Positions 1 through 11,900 of a stretch of DNA of 64,000 bases are shown here, one piece after another (position 1 is the stretch's first letter; each line of letters opens with the position of its first letter). A program made the translations under genes and the position numbers. The stretch spans positions 350,513 to 414,512 of the forward strand of contig CAIIXF020000004.1 in the NCBI GenBank assembly GCA_903813345.2, read 5' to 3'. The notes under the pieces are model-generated. The model did not search any database. It was not told the origin of the DNA and saw nothing but the letters and a program-made list of their open reading frames with translations. The DNA comes from Owenia fusiformis (taxonomy: Eukaryota > Annelida > Polychaeta > Sabellida > Oweniidae).

Positions 1-463
1 AGCAGGGTTTCACAGAGACGTAAAGCCAGACTTAAACAAAAGGATAAAGACTAGCTTCATAAGTTTTATTAAGAACACTGGAAGATTTCAAGAATAATTA
101 AGTGTTATTAGACTCCAGATTGAAAATCTGGAGTCTATTGTTTTCGTCAGTTTTCTTATTCTTCTTCTTCTTCTTCTTTTTCTAAACCAGTTTTCTCAAT
201 AACCATAAGGTCTTCAGTAAAGTCAGTCATTTGGTCAATTTAGGTTCAGTATCTAGTTCCTCGGAAATTGGGTCAAATTTTTATCTAGGTCAAAGGTCAA
301 GAACTAGGTCAAATCCAGTACTTTGTCACTTTTTTCGATTTTCTCGGTCGTCCTTCAATATTTTTGATCCGGTTTTTTTTTCATTGTGTTCCTTATAAAA
401 AAGTAGGAAACCTAGGGTCGATTTAGTTTTTTGATATCTCAAACCGATTTCGAGATATCAGTG

Positions 464-1225
464 TCCGAAAACGAGGTCCAAAACAAAGTTCTCCGAATCA
501 AATGTTCAGGATATTAGTCTTATAGGAAATTTTCTCAGGATTCCGAATCTAAAAACGAAATTTGGATCTGACTTCCAGTTCGGAAGTTATGGCGTTTTGA
601 AAACTCAAAAATCGCTAAATTTGGTGCCCATGTTAAGTCAATGGGAAAAAATATTTTTTTGAAGTGAAAAATACGGAATATAGACTGAGTTCAGCTTCAT
701 ATAATCAAAGCCTTTAAAAGAAGGGGACCTCAAAAGCCATCTAGCTTCACAATTTGGACACCGAAATGCCTAGGTCAAAATCTAGGTCAAATTCATAGGT
801 TTTCCTTATTTTTTCGATTCTGACACTACACTTTAATTATATTCTTCGAAATTCTGTATACATGTAGCCAAGAATATGCTTATAGTGTTAGCCTTTTGCC
901 GTCAGAAAGTATTTTGACCCACTTTTGAGATATGGTGTCCGAAAAGTAGGTCAAAATAAAAAGTTCTCCAAATTGAATATATGAGTTATGAATTAAGGGT
1001 AGAATTCTGTCAGGAATCTGAATCTGCAAACCAAATTTCAATCCGACTTCCGGTTCGGAAGTTATGGCGTGTCCGAAAAGTAGGTCAAAATAAAAAATCT
1101 CCAAATTTAACGTATGAGTTATGAATTAGGGGTAGAATTTTGTCAGGAATCCGAATCTGAAAACCAAATTTCGATCCGACTTCCGGTTCGGAAGTGATAG
1201 CGTTTTGAAATTTCGAGAAAAATCG
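464..1225. repeat. Three diverged copies of a ~140-bp dispersed repeat
   Basis: Three blocks (about 464-600, 930-1068 and 1069-1215) share the order GTCCGAAAA..AGGTC, AGTTCTCC, a TCAGGA..CCGAATCT stretch and ACTTCCGGTTCGGAAGT followed by TATGGCG. The last block motif is itself palindromic. The surrounding 1-880 sequence is rich in AGGTCAAA motifs and has a short CTT microsatellite near 160-180. I see no gene in 1-2270. Confidence 0.7.
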
Positions 1226-1289
1226 ATCTGATGGTATCCTGATAGAAAGTCAAGAGTAGAGAAGAAAATATTGAAAAATTCATCCATCC

Positions 1290-1470
1290 TTCCTATCTCA
1301 TCCTACCCTATCCTTCCTATCTATCCTTCCTTCATATCTTTACCTTCCTATCCTATCCTATCCTATCCTTTCTTCCTATTCTATTCTATCCTATCCTTCT
1401 TTCTTATTCTATCCTATCGTTCTTTCCTATTCTATCCTATCCTACCTTCCTATTTTATTTATCCATCTCT
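1290..1470. repeat. (ATCCT)n-type degenerate pentanucleotide microsatellite
   Basis: Runs of TATCC, TTCCT and CTATC repeats fill this stretch. The reading frames through it are repeat shadows. It is followed by three copies of a short GATGACTCGGCTTATTCTG-like unit (about 1476-1525). Confidence 0.85.
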
Positions 1471-2264
1471 TTCTAGATGACTCAGCTTATTCTGGATGAC
1501 TCGGCTTATTCTGGATGACTCGGCTAAAAAAAAGTCTAGATCTGGAGTCTGAAATTGAACTTCGTTCAATTTCCAAAATCTAGTTGAACTTGTTTTTATA
1601 CAGCGGATTTTTAGAAACTTTTACCATGGGCTTTCAACTTGAAAGCCCATGCTTTTACCTAGCATTTACATCAGGTGGTGTTTAGAATTGAGTGATGTAA
1701 TAAATACAGCTGTATACATGTATGCATTGCTAGCGCCATTTTATTCGACTTGAAATGTAACAACTTTATCAGTCTTGCAACTAGAACCAATGTCTATGAC
1801 TATGTTCTCCACTGTATAAAAATTATTGAAAAAATATGGAAACATATTTTTTTTTAAATTGTACTTTCAAGATATGATGGTCAATAAAACAATAGTTCTA
1901 GTTTATGTCAAATGCCAACCAAGTATTTTGCAAGTAATGATAATGTATACTTACCCTCAGAGCAACCATAAATGTGGATTTCCAAACAATTTTTTTGAAT
2001 TTCTGCAAAAAGCGGAAGTTGTTGTAATTCTGGTAAAAAGACGAAAGACAATGTTTTGATCATTAATTCAATAATATCAAAACTTCAATTACGTATAATT
2101 AAATCAATTAAATCTGTGCCAGAATAGTTTGAAAATACTAATTAATTTTAGGTGTATCAATTTTATCATGCTCTAATGAGATAGTCAATCAAATTAAGAC
2201 TGTTTGATGGTAATAAAAACGAACATTTTTTTCATAAAACGTTCGTTTAACTAACGCGCTTCAT

Positions 2265-2300
2265 TTGAACCGCCATGTTTGTAAACATTTTAAAATTCTG
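2265..2300 (+). other. Candidate 5' noncoding exon end of the CEP295 gene
   Basis: The first coding exon of CEP295 (5813-5933) begins at a good 3' splice site upstream of its ATG, so a noncoding exon must lie upstream. The best donor I see is TTCTG|GTAAGT at 2300/2301, just after an otherwise unexplained stretch with an ACGTTCG-rich start and a GCCATG motif. This is inference only; no TATA box or CpG-rich promoter is obvious. Confidence 0.25.
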
Positions 2301-3530
2301 GTAAGTTTTCTTCTTCTTCTTCGTTCAGTATAGACTCCCTGAAGGATATTACGTATTATAGTGCACGATATTTACCCTTTTATCTTTAAGGTGATTTTAA
2401 CTTTAATTTAGCATACATTTGAACTAGCCCTGTCGTTTTTGGTGTAAATTTCTGTTTCTTTGCTGTGGCATGGATGGAAGTTTTTATTTTTTATTAGCCT
2501 ATGACTTGTCTTAGTTTTATATAAACTGCCTCTAGCCTTATAGCCTAACCTTGTAGCCTAACCTTGTCATTGAGTTCAAAATTGAAGAACGAGTAGATAG
2601 GGGCATTCTCGGACACGGGCCATTCCCAGACAAACCCTGGGTATCATGGTGAAAATCTTGAACATCGTTAGACTTTTTACAATATATATCACCACATCGA
2701 TAATATTAGTGTCTAATTTGAGGTTTTAATAAAGAAACCATATACAACCGACAATGCCCCATGTCCGAGATTATCTTACTCGAGTCTCTAGCCAATACTT
2801 GGCTATAGAGGGGATTTCATCTGGAATACTGTGAACTCCATCTGAAAAAAGCTGGCCACCGTGTCATAAATTTATTGAATATTTTAAAAATCGCCAGATA
2901 AATAAATCATTAATCAAAACGAACCCCGCTCGGCTCCTTGATGAGATATGACATGATTTCGTCAGGATTTCGTCTAAAATCAAAACAAAATGGCTCCAAG
3001 AAAAATGGCGATGTTCGAAAACTGGACGAAATGTCATTAACGTCTGACATTAGTAACTGGCTGTAAATTCTAAGTTAGCAATCCAGAAGATGTGAACTAA
3101 TACACTGATCACTTTATGTGTGTTTTGGAATTTTTGGTGAGGTAATAAGACCAAAGCTCGCAATTCAAATTGTGATGTGGAAAAATGGCGGACATATGAT
3201 TTCAAATTTTATGATTACGACATGACCAGTTGTTCATGCAGGAATATATATTTACTGGAAGGCCACGATACAGTGGCTTTAGAAGAAGGTAAAGATTATC
3301 CCTCCTATAGTGGGGTTTATTAAGAAGTATACTAAAGCTAGTCATTCGGAACTCTACAGGACTGTCAAGTGTTTTGTATGGATTGTTTTTCGAATTTATG
3401 ACTTATTTAAGCGAAGGCATTCTTCCTGTTGCCATTCAAAACTGAGGTTGTGCGCCTTGAGGGGGTGGGGTGTTTGATTTTAAGGGGTTACCTTACTTGC
3501 CTTTCATGGATATTGGTGTTGTGTACATCA

Positions 3531-4489
3531 CTAGAAGGCATCCTGGTTCTTAAAATCGTATCTGGTTGGGTGATCTTTCCAATGATTGTCTAGGTTGATC
3601 TTGAACTGTTGTAAATTCTCAGAGTCAATGACACTTTGTGGGAGGCTGTTCCAAGGGTTTATAATTCTTTGTGTAAAAAACTTGCTCCTTTTAACTGTCC
3701 TAGAGTAATGCTTGACTAGTTTCATACTATGACCCCTTAAGAGCTGTATACACTGTCAATAGTGTTTCAATGGTTTCAATTGTTTCAATCGTTTCAATCA
3801 ATTCAATGGTTTCAATGCTTGCATCATTTCCTACGTTTCAATGCTTGCGTCATTTCAAGCATTTCGCCTGCCAGTGTATACACCCCTTATAGTCTTCCTG
3901 GATCGCCTGCTCTGGTGAATAACCCTTCTACTGGTATATTGTAGAGTCCATTCATAAGCTTATATGTCTCGATCATGTCACCTCGTTTTCTCCTAAAGGC
4001 TAGGGTTGTCATTTTCAATTTCTTCAATCTATCTGGATATTCCATATTGTTGAATCCTGGTATTATTTTTGTTGTATGCATTGCTCGTTTCTGCACCCTC
4101 TCTAGAGTTTCAATGTCATCTATCTGGTAAGGGGACCAAATTGTCGCTGCATATTCAAGTCTTGGTCTAACTAATGCTTTGTATAGGTGAGTCATAGTGT
4201 CTGAGGTTAAATATTCAAAAGTTTTTTTAATTATACCAAGGATGCTATTGGCTTTCTTTGCTATTGTTCTTATGTGTGACCCCATTTTTATTTTCTCTGT
4301 GACTTCTACACCAAAGTCAATCTCACTTTTGCATTGCTTGATCTCCTTTCTCCCTAGTTTGTATTTATATTCTGGCTGGTTATTTCCAATTCTCAGGACA
4401 TGACACTTCTCCAAGTTAAAACCTTGTTGCCAATCCTCTGACCACTGAGCCAATCCTCTGATCACACCCTTCGAGATATCAGCATCCAT
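3531..4489 (-). mobile_element. Non-LTR retrotransposon fragment (reverse transcriptase C-terminal part), broken
   Basis: The - strand frame 4489-3887 (200 aa) reads like the end of a CR1/Jockey-type reverse transcriptase. It has a fingers/thumb-like stretch with KANSILGIIKKTF, then LYKALVRPRLEYAATIWSP, LERVQKRA, and RRKRGDMIETYKLMNG. A second piece (3725-3531) carries the usual last block, FFTQRIINPWNSLPQSV..F. The two pieces are separated by a small insertion (about 3738-3891) and a frame change. No start, endonuclease or catalytic FADD box is present, so this is a 5'-truncated dead copy. Its insertion date relative to the flanking 57-bp satellite cannot be told. Confidence 0.85.
3738..3891. 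mobile_element. Small MITE-like insertion within the reverse transcriptase fragment
   Basis: The insertion interrupts the retrotransposon fragment. Its ends are imperfect inverted repeats of about 18 bp, TAAGAGCTGTATACACTG at the left and the complement of TAAGGGGTGTATACACTG at the right. ACCCCTTA occurs at both edges (3732-3739, 3882-3889) and may be the target duplication. The interior is a degenerate TTTCAATNG repeat. Confidence 0.55.
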
Positions 4490-4589
4490 TTATTATAAAT
4501 TGCGTTTACTGCAATTTAGTCAGTTTTTAGATGACAGGTACACACATGGTAAACATGCCCAAGTGGGAACTATGTTTTATTTGGACACT

Positions 4590-5690
4590 CACAACTTAAT
4601 ATTTTGTGACATCCATCACAGCATTATATTAAGAACTCATCATCTACACGTACTTGCATTTTGTGACATCCATCACAGCATTATATATTAAGAACTCATC
4701 ATCTACATGTACTTGCATTTTGTGACATCCATCACAGCATTATATTAAGAACTCATCATCTACATGTACTTGCATTTTGTGACATCCATCACAGCATTAT
4801 ATTAAGAACTCATCATCTACATGTACTTTCATTTTGTGACATCCATCACAGCATTATATTAAGAACTCATCATCTACATTTACTTGCATTTTGTGACATC
4901 CATCACAGCATTATATTAAGAACTCATCATCTACATTTACTTGCATTTTGTGACATCCATCACAGCATTATATTAAGAACTCATCATCTACATTTACTTG
5001 CATTTTGTGACATCCATCACAGCATTATATTAAGAACTCATCATCTACATTTACTTGCATTTTGTGACATCCATCACAGCATTATATTAAGAACTCATCA
5101 TCTACATTTACTTGCATTTTGTGACATCCATCACAGCATTATATTAAGAACTCATCATCTACATTTACTTGCATTTTGTGACATCCATCACAGCATTATA
5201 TTAAGAACTCATCATCTACATTTACTTGCATTTTGTGACATCCATCACAGCATTATATATATTAAGAACTCATCATCTACATTTACTTGCATTTTGTGAC
5301 CTCCATCACAGCATTATATTAAGAACTCATCATCTACATTTACTTGCATTTTGTGACATCCATCACAGCATTATATTAAGAACTCATCATCTACATTTAC
5401 TTGCATTTTGTGACATCCATCACAGCATTATATTAAGAACTCATCATCTACATTTACTTGCATTTTGTGACATCCATCACAGCATTATATTAAGAACTCA
5501 TCATCTACATTTACTTGCATTTTGTGACATCCATCACAGCATTATATTAAGAACTCATCATCTACATTTACTTGCATTTTGTGACATCCATCACAGCATT
5601 ATATTAAGAACTCATCATCTACATTTACTTGCATTTTGTGACATCCATCACAGCATTATATTAAGAACTCATCATCTACATGTTTTTGCA
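4590..5690. repeat. Satellite: 19 copies of a 57-bp unit
   Basis: The core GACATCCATCACAGC recurs from 4608 to 5640. Spacing is 57 bp in all but two units, which are longer by 2 and 4 bp through TA insertions. 57 is divisible by 3, so a 160-codon open frame appears (5226-5708), but it is a repeat artefact. The array ends about 120 bp before the 3' splice site of the first coding exon of CEP295. Each unit contains CCATCACAG, which resembles a weak acceptor. Confidence 0.95.
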
Positions 5691-5812
5691 TCCCTGAAAC
5701 ATTCATAGAATTTTAGAGCAATAACAGTAGAATTTCTCGAGAAAGAAAGCCCATGAATTAAATAATATTGACCTTCACTTTAATGCTTCACCTCACATCA
5801 ACATTGTTTCAG

Positions 5813-5933
5813 AACCTGGCAAGTTGTAAAGATGCCCAACTCCAAGCTTGTTCCCTTCAGACTCAGTCCCAATGAAGAGGCACGCATCATTAAACAAGAA
5901 AGAGAGAGAAGACGCAAAGAAAGGATTATACAG
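5813..5933 (+). CDS. CEP295: CEP295 exon 2 (start codon exon)
   Basis: The acceptor is ATTGTTTCAG before 5813. After 19 nt of 5' UTR the ATG at 5832 opens 34 codons: MPNSKLVPFRLSPNEEARII, then KQERERRRKERIIQ. The block LSPNEEA followed by a charged ERRR helix is the conserved N-terminus of CEP295 proteins. The donor is CAG|GTTTGT, phase 0. Confidence 0.93.
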
Positions 5934-8900
5934 GTTTGTGCTGAAGGTGTAAGCTTGGTCATGCAAATGTGATGACCTATTTTTATTCTACATTCATTGA
6001 TCCACTTAGAGTCATCACTTAAAACTGATAAATTACTTACTTCAAATCTCTCTGCTTCATGTCTCTGTGTTGATCAAGATTTCCATTTATCACACCTCCA
6101 AATATTTTCTCCCAATAAACAAAAATAAACTAGCGGTTATGATCTAAATTCTCAAAGTTGCTCTGAAACTCCAGGGATTTTGAGAGTGAAAAAGGTTCAT
6201 AGAATTTAAATTTTCTAGGGTTGTAGACAATTAAAGGTAAAAACTCTTTACGATCAGAGAAGGCAATAATAAAATGCTTCACTTTTTCACATATTTTCAC
6301 ATTCTTTAGCTGATTCAAACTAGATGCTCTGAAGATTAGAGTTCAAGCATTATTAGAGATTCACATTTCCACTTACTCTAGACATTAGGTATGGTTCACA
6401 TTTTCACATTCTAGGTGGGGAACAATCAAAAGTAAATGCCTTGAAGATCAAGGAAGCTGTTAAGAATTAGACATTAGTAAAGATTCACATTTTCACATGT
6501 TAGACAAAGAAATACTTCACATTTTCACATTCTAGGTGGGGAACAATCAAAAGTAAATGCCTTGAAGATCAAGGAAGCTGTTAAGAATGAGACATTAGTA
6601 AAGATTCACATTTTCACATATTAGACAAAGAAATACTTCACATTTTCACATTTTCTAGGTGAGAGAACAATCAAAATTAAATGCCTTGAAGATCAGGGAA
6701 GCTGTTAAGAATGAGAAACAGAAACAACTGCAGCTTGTTGCTGAGAATTTGCTGCAGGAGTATGAGAAGGAAAAGCAGGAGAAGCTGTCTAAGCTGCAGG
6801 AGGATTACAACAAAACTTTACAAACAGTCGGCAAGGCACACCAATCTGCAGATGACTGGGTATGTACTGTCAGCTTACACATTAGTTTTGAAATAAAAAC
6901 TGAATATAAAAGGGTGCATCAATGAGATATATACACAGCTAAAAAGTTTTTAGCTGGTTCAAGTATTGAAAATAAACTCATATTAAAATTTAATGTTAAC
7001 TTCAATGTTGCTGTCTTGGCGTTTTATTAGAGCAGTAGAAATGGAAGCTATTTGGAGGCAGAAAATGGATTGCAATTAGCATTAGGCTCGATTGAAAACG
7101 AGTGGTTTTATATCTTTACCAAAGTAGGAGGGGATATATTGTTATGACTATGACTTGTCTTCAGCAATAATGTTTGGATATGGTATCTGTAAAAAATATG
7201 GTTACAGTAATACTTTTGTAATTCTAACCAGGTAGTGAAATTGTTGTCATGGTAATGCTTTGTTTTTGTCTAACAGGACCCTAAGACCGAGGAGCGTTAC
7301 ATTGTATGGCAAGAAGACAACAAACGTGCGGAAGCTCGCAACAGAGTCGCAATCGCCAAAATGAAGGTAGAAAAAGAGGAGAAAGAAAATGAGCAGACGA
7401 AACACATTGTAGCAAGGTATATTTAACATCCATGTATCAAACAATAGGCTAGTGTTAATTTTGACAATTCACAATAGAATTTTTATGCATAAATATTTTA
7501 AGTTAAAGGGGATTAACAAATGAGATGTGTTTTGAGTCACTTTGGAAAGATGTTTAATCCTATGGATTTATTTTACAGAAAACATGCCATTGAGAAGGAA
7601 AGGTTGCGTGCAGCCAGGGTTGCAGCCATGCCCCCTCCCCCACCAGATCCTCTAGCTAACCTTGAGCAATCTAAAGGTAGGAGCTTGGAAAACAGTGTTT
7701 TAACCCTTGTTATCCAACCATAAGTCTGTTAGAAATAAGTCTGTTGGAGAGGCAATATTATCTCATTAGGTCAGTGTGAAATGAAGAACCTAAACTGCTA
7801 ATCCTTTAATAATTGACCAAACAGGGGACAGGGGAAATTCTCAGGGCAAATAAACTTAAAATTGTAGACAATGTATTTACTCTGATTCAAATGTTCCAAA
7901 TTATACCATTTCAGCAGGGTTACTTCAGAAATGCAAGAGAAATGTTTGATGGCTGAATTGTTACTCTGGAAACTTTTTTACCACTAGCTAGCTTAACATT
8001 CTTGTGAACATCCTAATGTTTCTGTATACATATGTTTCTAATATGCTATTTTAAATATGTTTTCAGTGAAAAAGTCAGTTCAGTTGACAGACTTAGATGC
8101 CTTTTCTAGTACACATTATCATTTGCATGGAGATGTTGCTGTAGAGAGAGCTGAAGCGGAAGAACAGGTCAGACATAACACACAGTAATATACAGGGTGA
8201 CCATGAGATAACACACGGTAATATACAGGGTGACCATAAGATAACACACAGTAATAGACAGGGTGACCATAAGATAACACACAGTAATATACAGGGTGAC
8301 CATAAGATAACACACAGTAATATACAGGGTGACCATAAGATAACACACAGTAATATACAGGGTGACCATAAGATAACACACAGTAATATACAGGGTGACC
8401 ATAAGATAACACACAGTAATATACAGGGTGACCATAAGATAACACACAGTAATATACAGGGTGACCATAAGATAACACACAGTAATATACAGGGTGACCA
8501 TAAGATAACACACAGTAATATACAGGGTGACCATAAGATAACACACAGTAATATACAGGGTGACCATAAGATAACACACAGTAATATACAGGGTGACCAT
8601 GAGACTACACACGGTAATATACAGGGTGACCATAAGATAACACACAGTAATATACAGGGTGACCATGAGATAACACACGGTAATATACAAGGTGACCATA
8701 AGATAACACACAGTAATATACAGGGTGACCATAAGATAACACACAGTAATATACAGGGTGACCATAAGATAACACACAGTAATATACAGGGTGACCATAA
8801 GATAACACACAGTAATATACAGGGTGACCATAAGATAACACACAGTAATATACAGGGTGACCATAAGATAGCACACAGTAATATACAGCGTGACCATAAG

Positions 8901-11900
8901 GTCTCTTTACAAGTACAATACAAAATCTTTGTACAGTGTAAATTACTTTGATCTTTATACATAACCCAGGCTTGGGAAAAAATTGTAAAATAAGAATTAT
9001 TTGTGGACTTAAAGGACAACTGAAATAGCTTTTCTCAACTTGCAGCTACAAAAATGCGGTTTCCTCCATTGTAAGCCCAACGTAGAGTTCTTGCGATAGC
9101 CATTATAAAATAAATGTTAGATAACTGCTAACGGTCATAAATAACGAAATAAAAATAACTGATCTATCAAACTGGCCCCCACGTGATGACTAACGTCACA
9201 TACAAAATATAGCTTTGGTTTGTTGGTTCCTTAGTAATCAAAACGTCACGGCAACCAGAGGATTGTAGTGTAAACCAAAACAAAACATTTTGGCATTATG
9301 ACGTTATGGGCCACTTGGGGACCAGTGAGAGATCACGTGGGGGCCAATAACGTCACAACCAATTCGAATATTGCTTATTAAGCAGCTATAACGATCGTTA
9401 GAGTGAAATAGTTTTCGCACTACTGATGAGAAAACATGTCCAAATACATTTATCAAAAAATTATATTGATTCCTGTAGGTTAAAAATACCATTTCATATC
9501 TGCTTTAAAAATATCCGCAGGAGAACATCAATTTGATACATGTAACAATATAAAAAGTATCTCCATGTATAATTGTCAAAATTCAACTGCATTCATAATT
9601 TGTTAAACAGTATAGCTATTTATTAAACATAGTAGATGCAAGTCCTGATGTTAATGAATTACTAGATTGTACATGCTCCTTGCCCATGTTTTACCATAAT
9701 GTGTATTCTCCAGGGAGATGCAAGGGCTGATGCTGTTGATGAAGAAGAGAGAATACAATACAGACAAGAAGAGGACCTCAGAGTGAACACAGAACATGTG
9801 GAGAAGGCAAGACTCAGACACAAACATGCTCTGAAGAAGGTCATTCTGAAACAGGTAGATAGGGATCAATACATGAATTTAGAAGGGATCTTACCTAGAA
9901 TAATATTAATAATTCTGTTATTTAAATAAAAGAAAATTGCAACAAAAGCATTACTTCAGCATCTCTTTAAGTATGAATTCGGCAGGGCAACACCAAAACA
10001 TTTTCATTTCCAAATCCCCTGACTTATATCTGTGATTGGGAAAATTCTATATATTTTTGTTGAAATCTGTCTTTAAATTAAATCAGTCAAAATTCAAAAA
10101 GATGCAATTCATCGGTGCAATGAATACCATGTGTACAGGATGTCCCGAAAGTATGCCCCCCCCCCTAGGCAGACATATACCAATGTCTTCATAGTATGTG
10201 TATATATCATTTTAAAGCTTATCCAAAGTTACATTGATTTGCAAAGTATCATGGTTTAACTCACAAATGGTAAAAAATTACCGAAAATATGGGTTCTGTT
10301 GTTGAAAATAGGATGGATATTGAGTTCTAAAAAGAGGACGTAAGGGTATATGCTCTAAAATGCCTTAAAAAGGTTAAATGAGGATTTCAAAATGCCACAT
10401 CCCTATTTGAAGCATTAAGGTCATATATGGAAAGCATTGCTGCTGTAAACATGGCCTAGGGAGATTAGCAACTATCATTTTGGTGTAAAATACTAAATTT
10501 TGAAATGCCTGTAACTTTTTCCCATTTGTGAGTAGAACCATGATACTTTGCAAATCAATGTAACTTTGAATAAGCTTTAAAATGATATATGACATGCCAT
10601 AAAGACATTGGTATATGTCTGCCTAGGGGGGGGTTCATACTTTCCGAACAACCTGTACACGGGACAAGATCAAAACACAAATTACTCACCTCTCCTTCCC
10701 CTAAAATGTAACTTTTGTTTATTGATTCCTCTAAAAGTTAAAAAACAATGCTAATCTACATGCAATTAAATTTGTTGATTAACATCATACAAACAAAAAA
10801 TAATCTATCTTCTATTTATAGGATTATGAAAACATTCTACATGACCTTAGTGATCTGCAGAGGGAGGATGTTCACAGGAGACAACAGCTTGTGACCAACA
10901 TTCCAGTAAGTATGCAGTTCATGCTTTAACACATTTGAAATGTCTACATTGTCATTGTCTTGTGCTCACGGAAAAGAAGAGAGAGTAAAATCAGTGGTAA
11001 CATCTTTAACTTCTAAATATAAGCACAACTGAGCTATTGGGAGGACTTAAACATATAACCACTTAAACCACACCTTGAAGGATTCCCTGTGATAATTTAT
11101 GTTCAACCATCCAATTGTAATTGTTGTTGACCACTCAGTGAACCACGCTTAACTTCCTAATGCAACAATAAAGCAATAAAACGAGTCTTGCCCGAACAAG
11201 AGATCTCATCCATCATCTGCATCGCCAGTGCATCCTCATTGATGTTGATTATTAATGCTATTGGTGAACTTGATAAATAGAAATAAACAAGATAAACAAC
11301 AAAATTAAAAATCAGGTTAAAACTGAGTCACTCAGCTTCATGGGCAGTATGTATAAAATCATATATACCTCCAGGCATTTTTACAGGGCATCATAATATA
11401 GAATTATTCTGAATTTTCCAGCGCCAGATATTTCAACCTCCACATAGAAGAGTTGAACAACGTGAAGATAAACAGAGACAACTAGAGGAGAGGTTTGAAG
11501 ACATGTATATGCAAGCAACAGGTGAAAACCTATTAAAACACTTATTGAATCAAATAATTTTCAAGTGTTATAAGGGATGTGGCCTGAATTTGAAATAGGC
11601 AAATTTTATAGGTGAGGCAAATTTAAATAGGTGAGACAATGAGGCAAAAATTGAGTTGCAAGCAGTATCATAGGGTAATTTACAGTTTCAATGGAAGAAT
11701 GGAATCAGCTCTCATCTTTGTCAAACTCTGACTTTTCAATATCTCAAAAAGCTGGCTGTCCCCTGCAACTTTTTTCCCAAAGATGTCACACCGTCCTAAG
11801 CAGATGTCTAGAATCAATATATCTCTCTCCTTCCTTTTTGGCTCACACAGTGAGCCTATGGGATCGACCAGGCGTCCGTCCGTTGGTCCGTCCGTCCGTC

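Noticed and set aside
5226-5708. 160-codon frame of HHSIILRTHHLHLLAFCD repeats
   Set aside because: Product of the 57-bp satellite; the same unit upstream is closed by small TA insertions and nothing supports translation.
8093-9019. Long antisense frames (308, 242, 152 and 89 codons) over the 33-bp array
   Set aside because: Repeat unit divisible by 3 with no stop; three frames are open at once, so they are shadows of the satellite.
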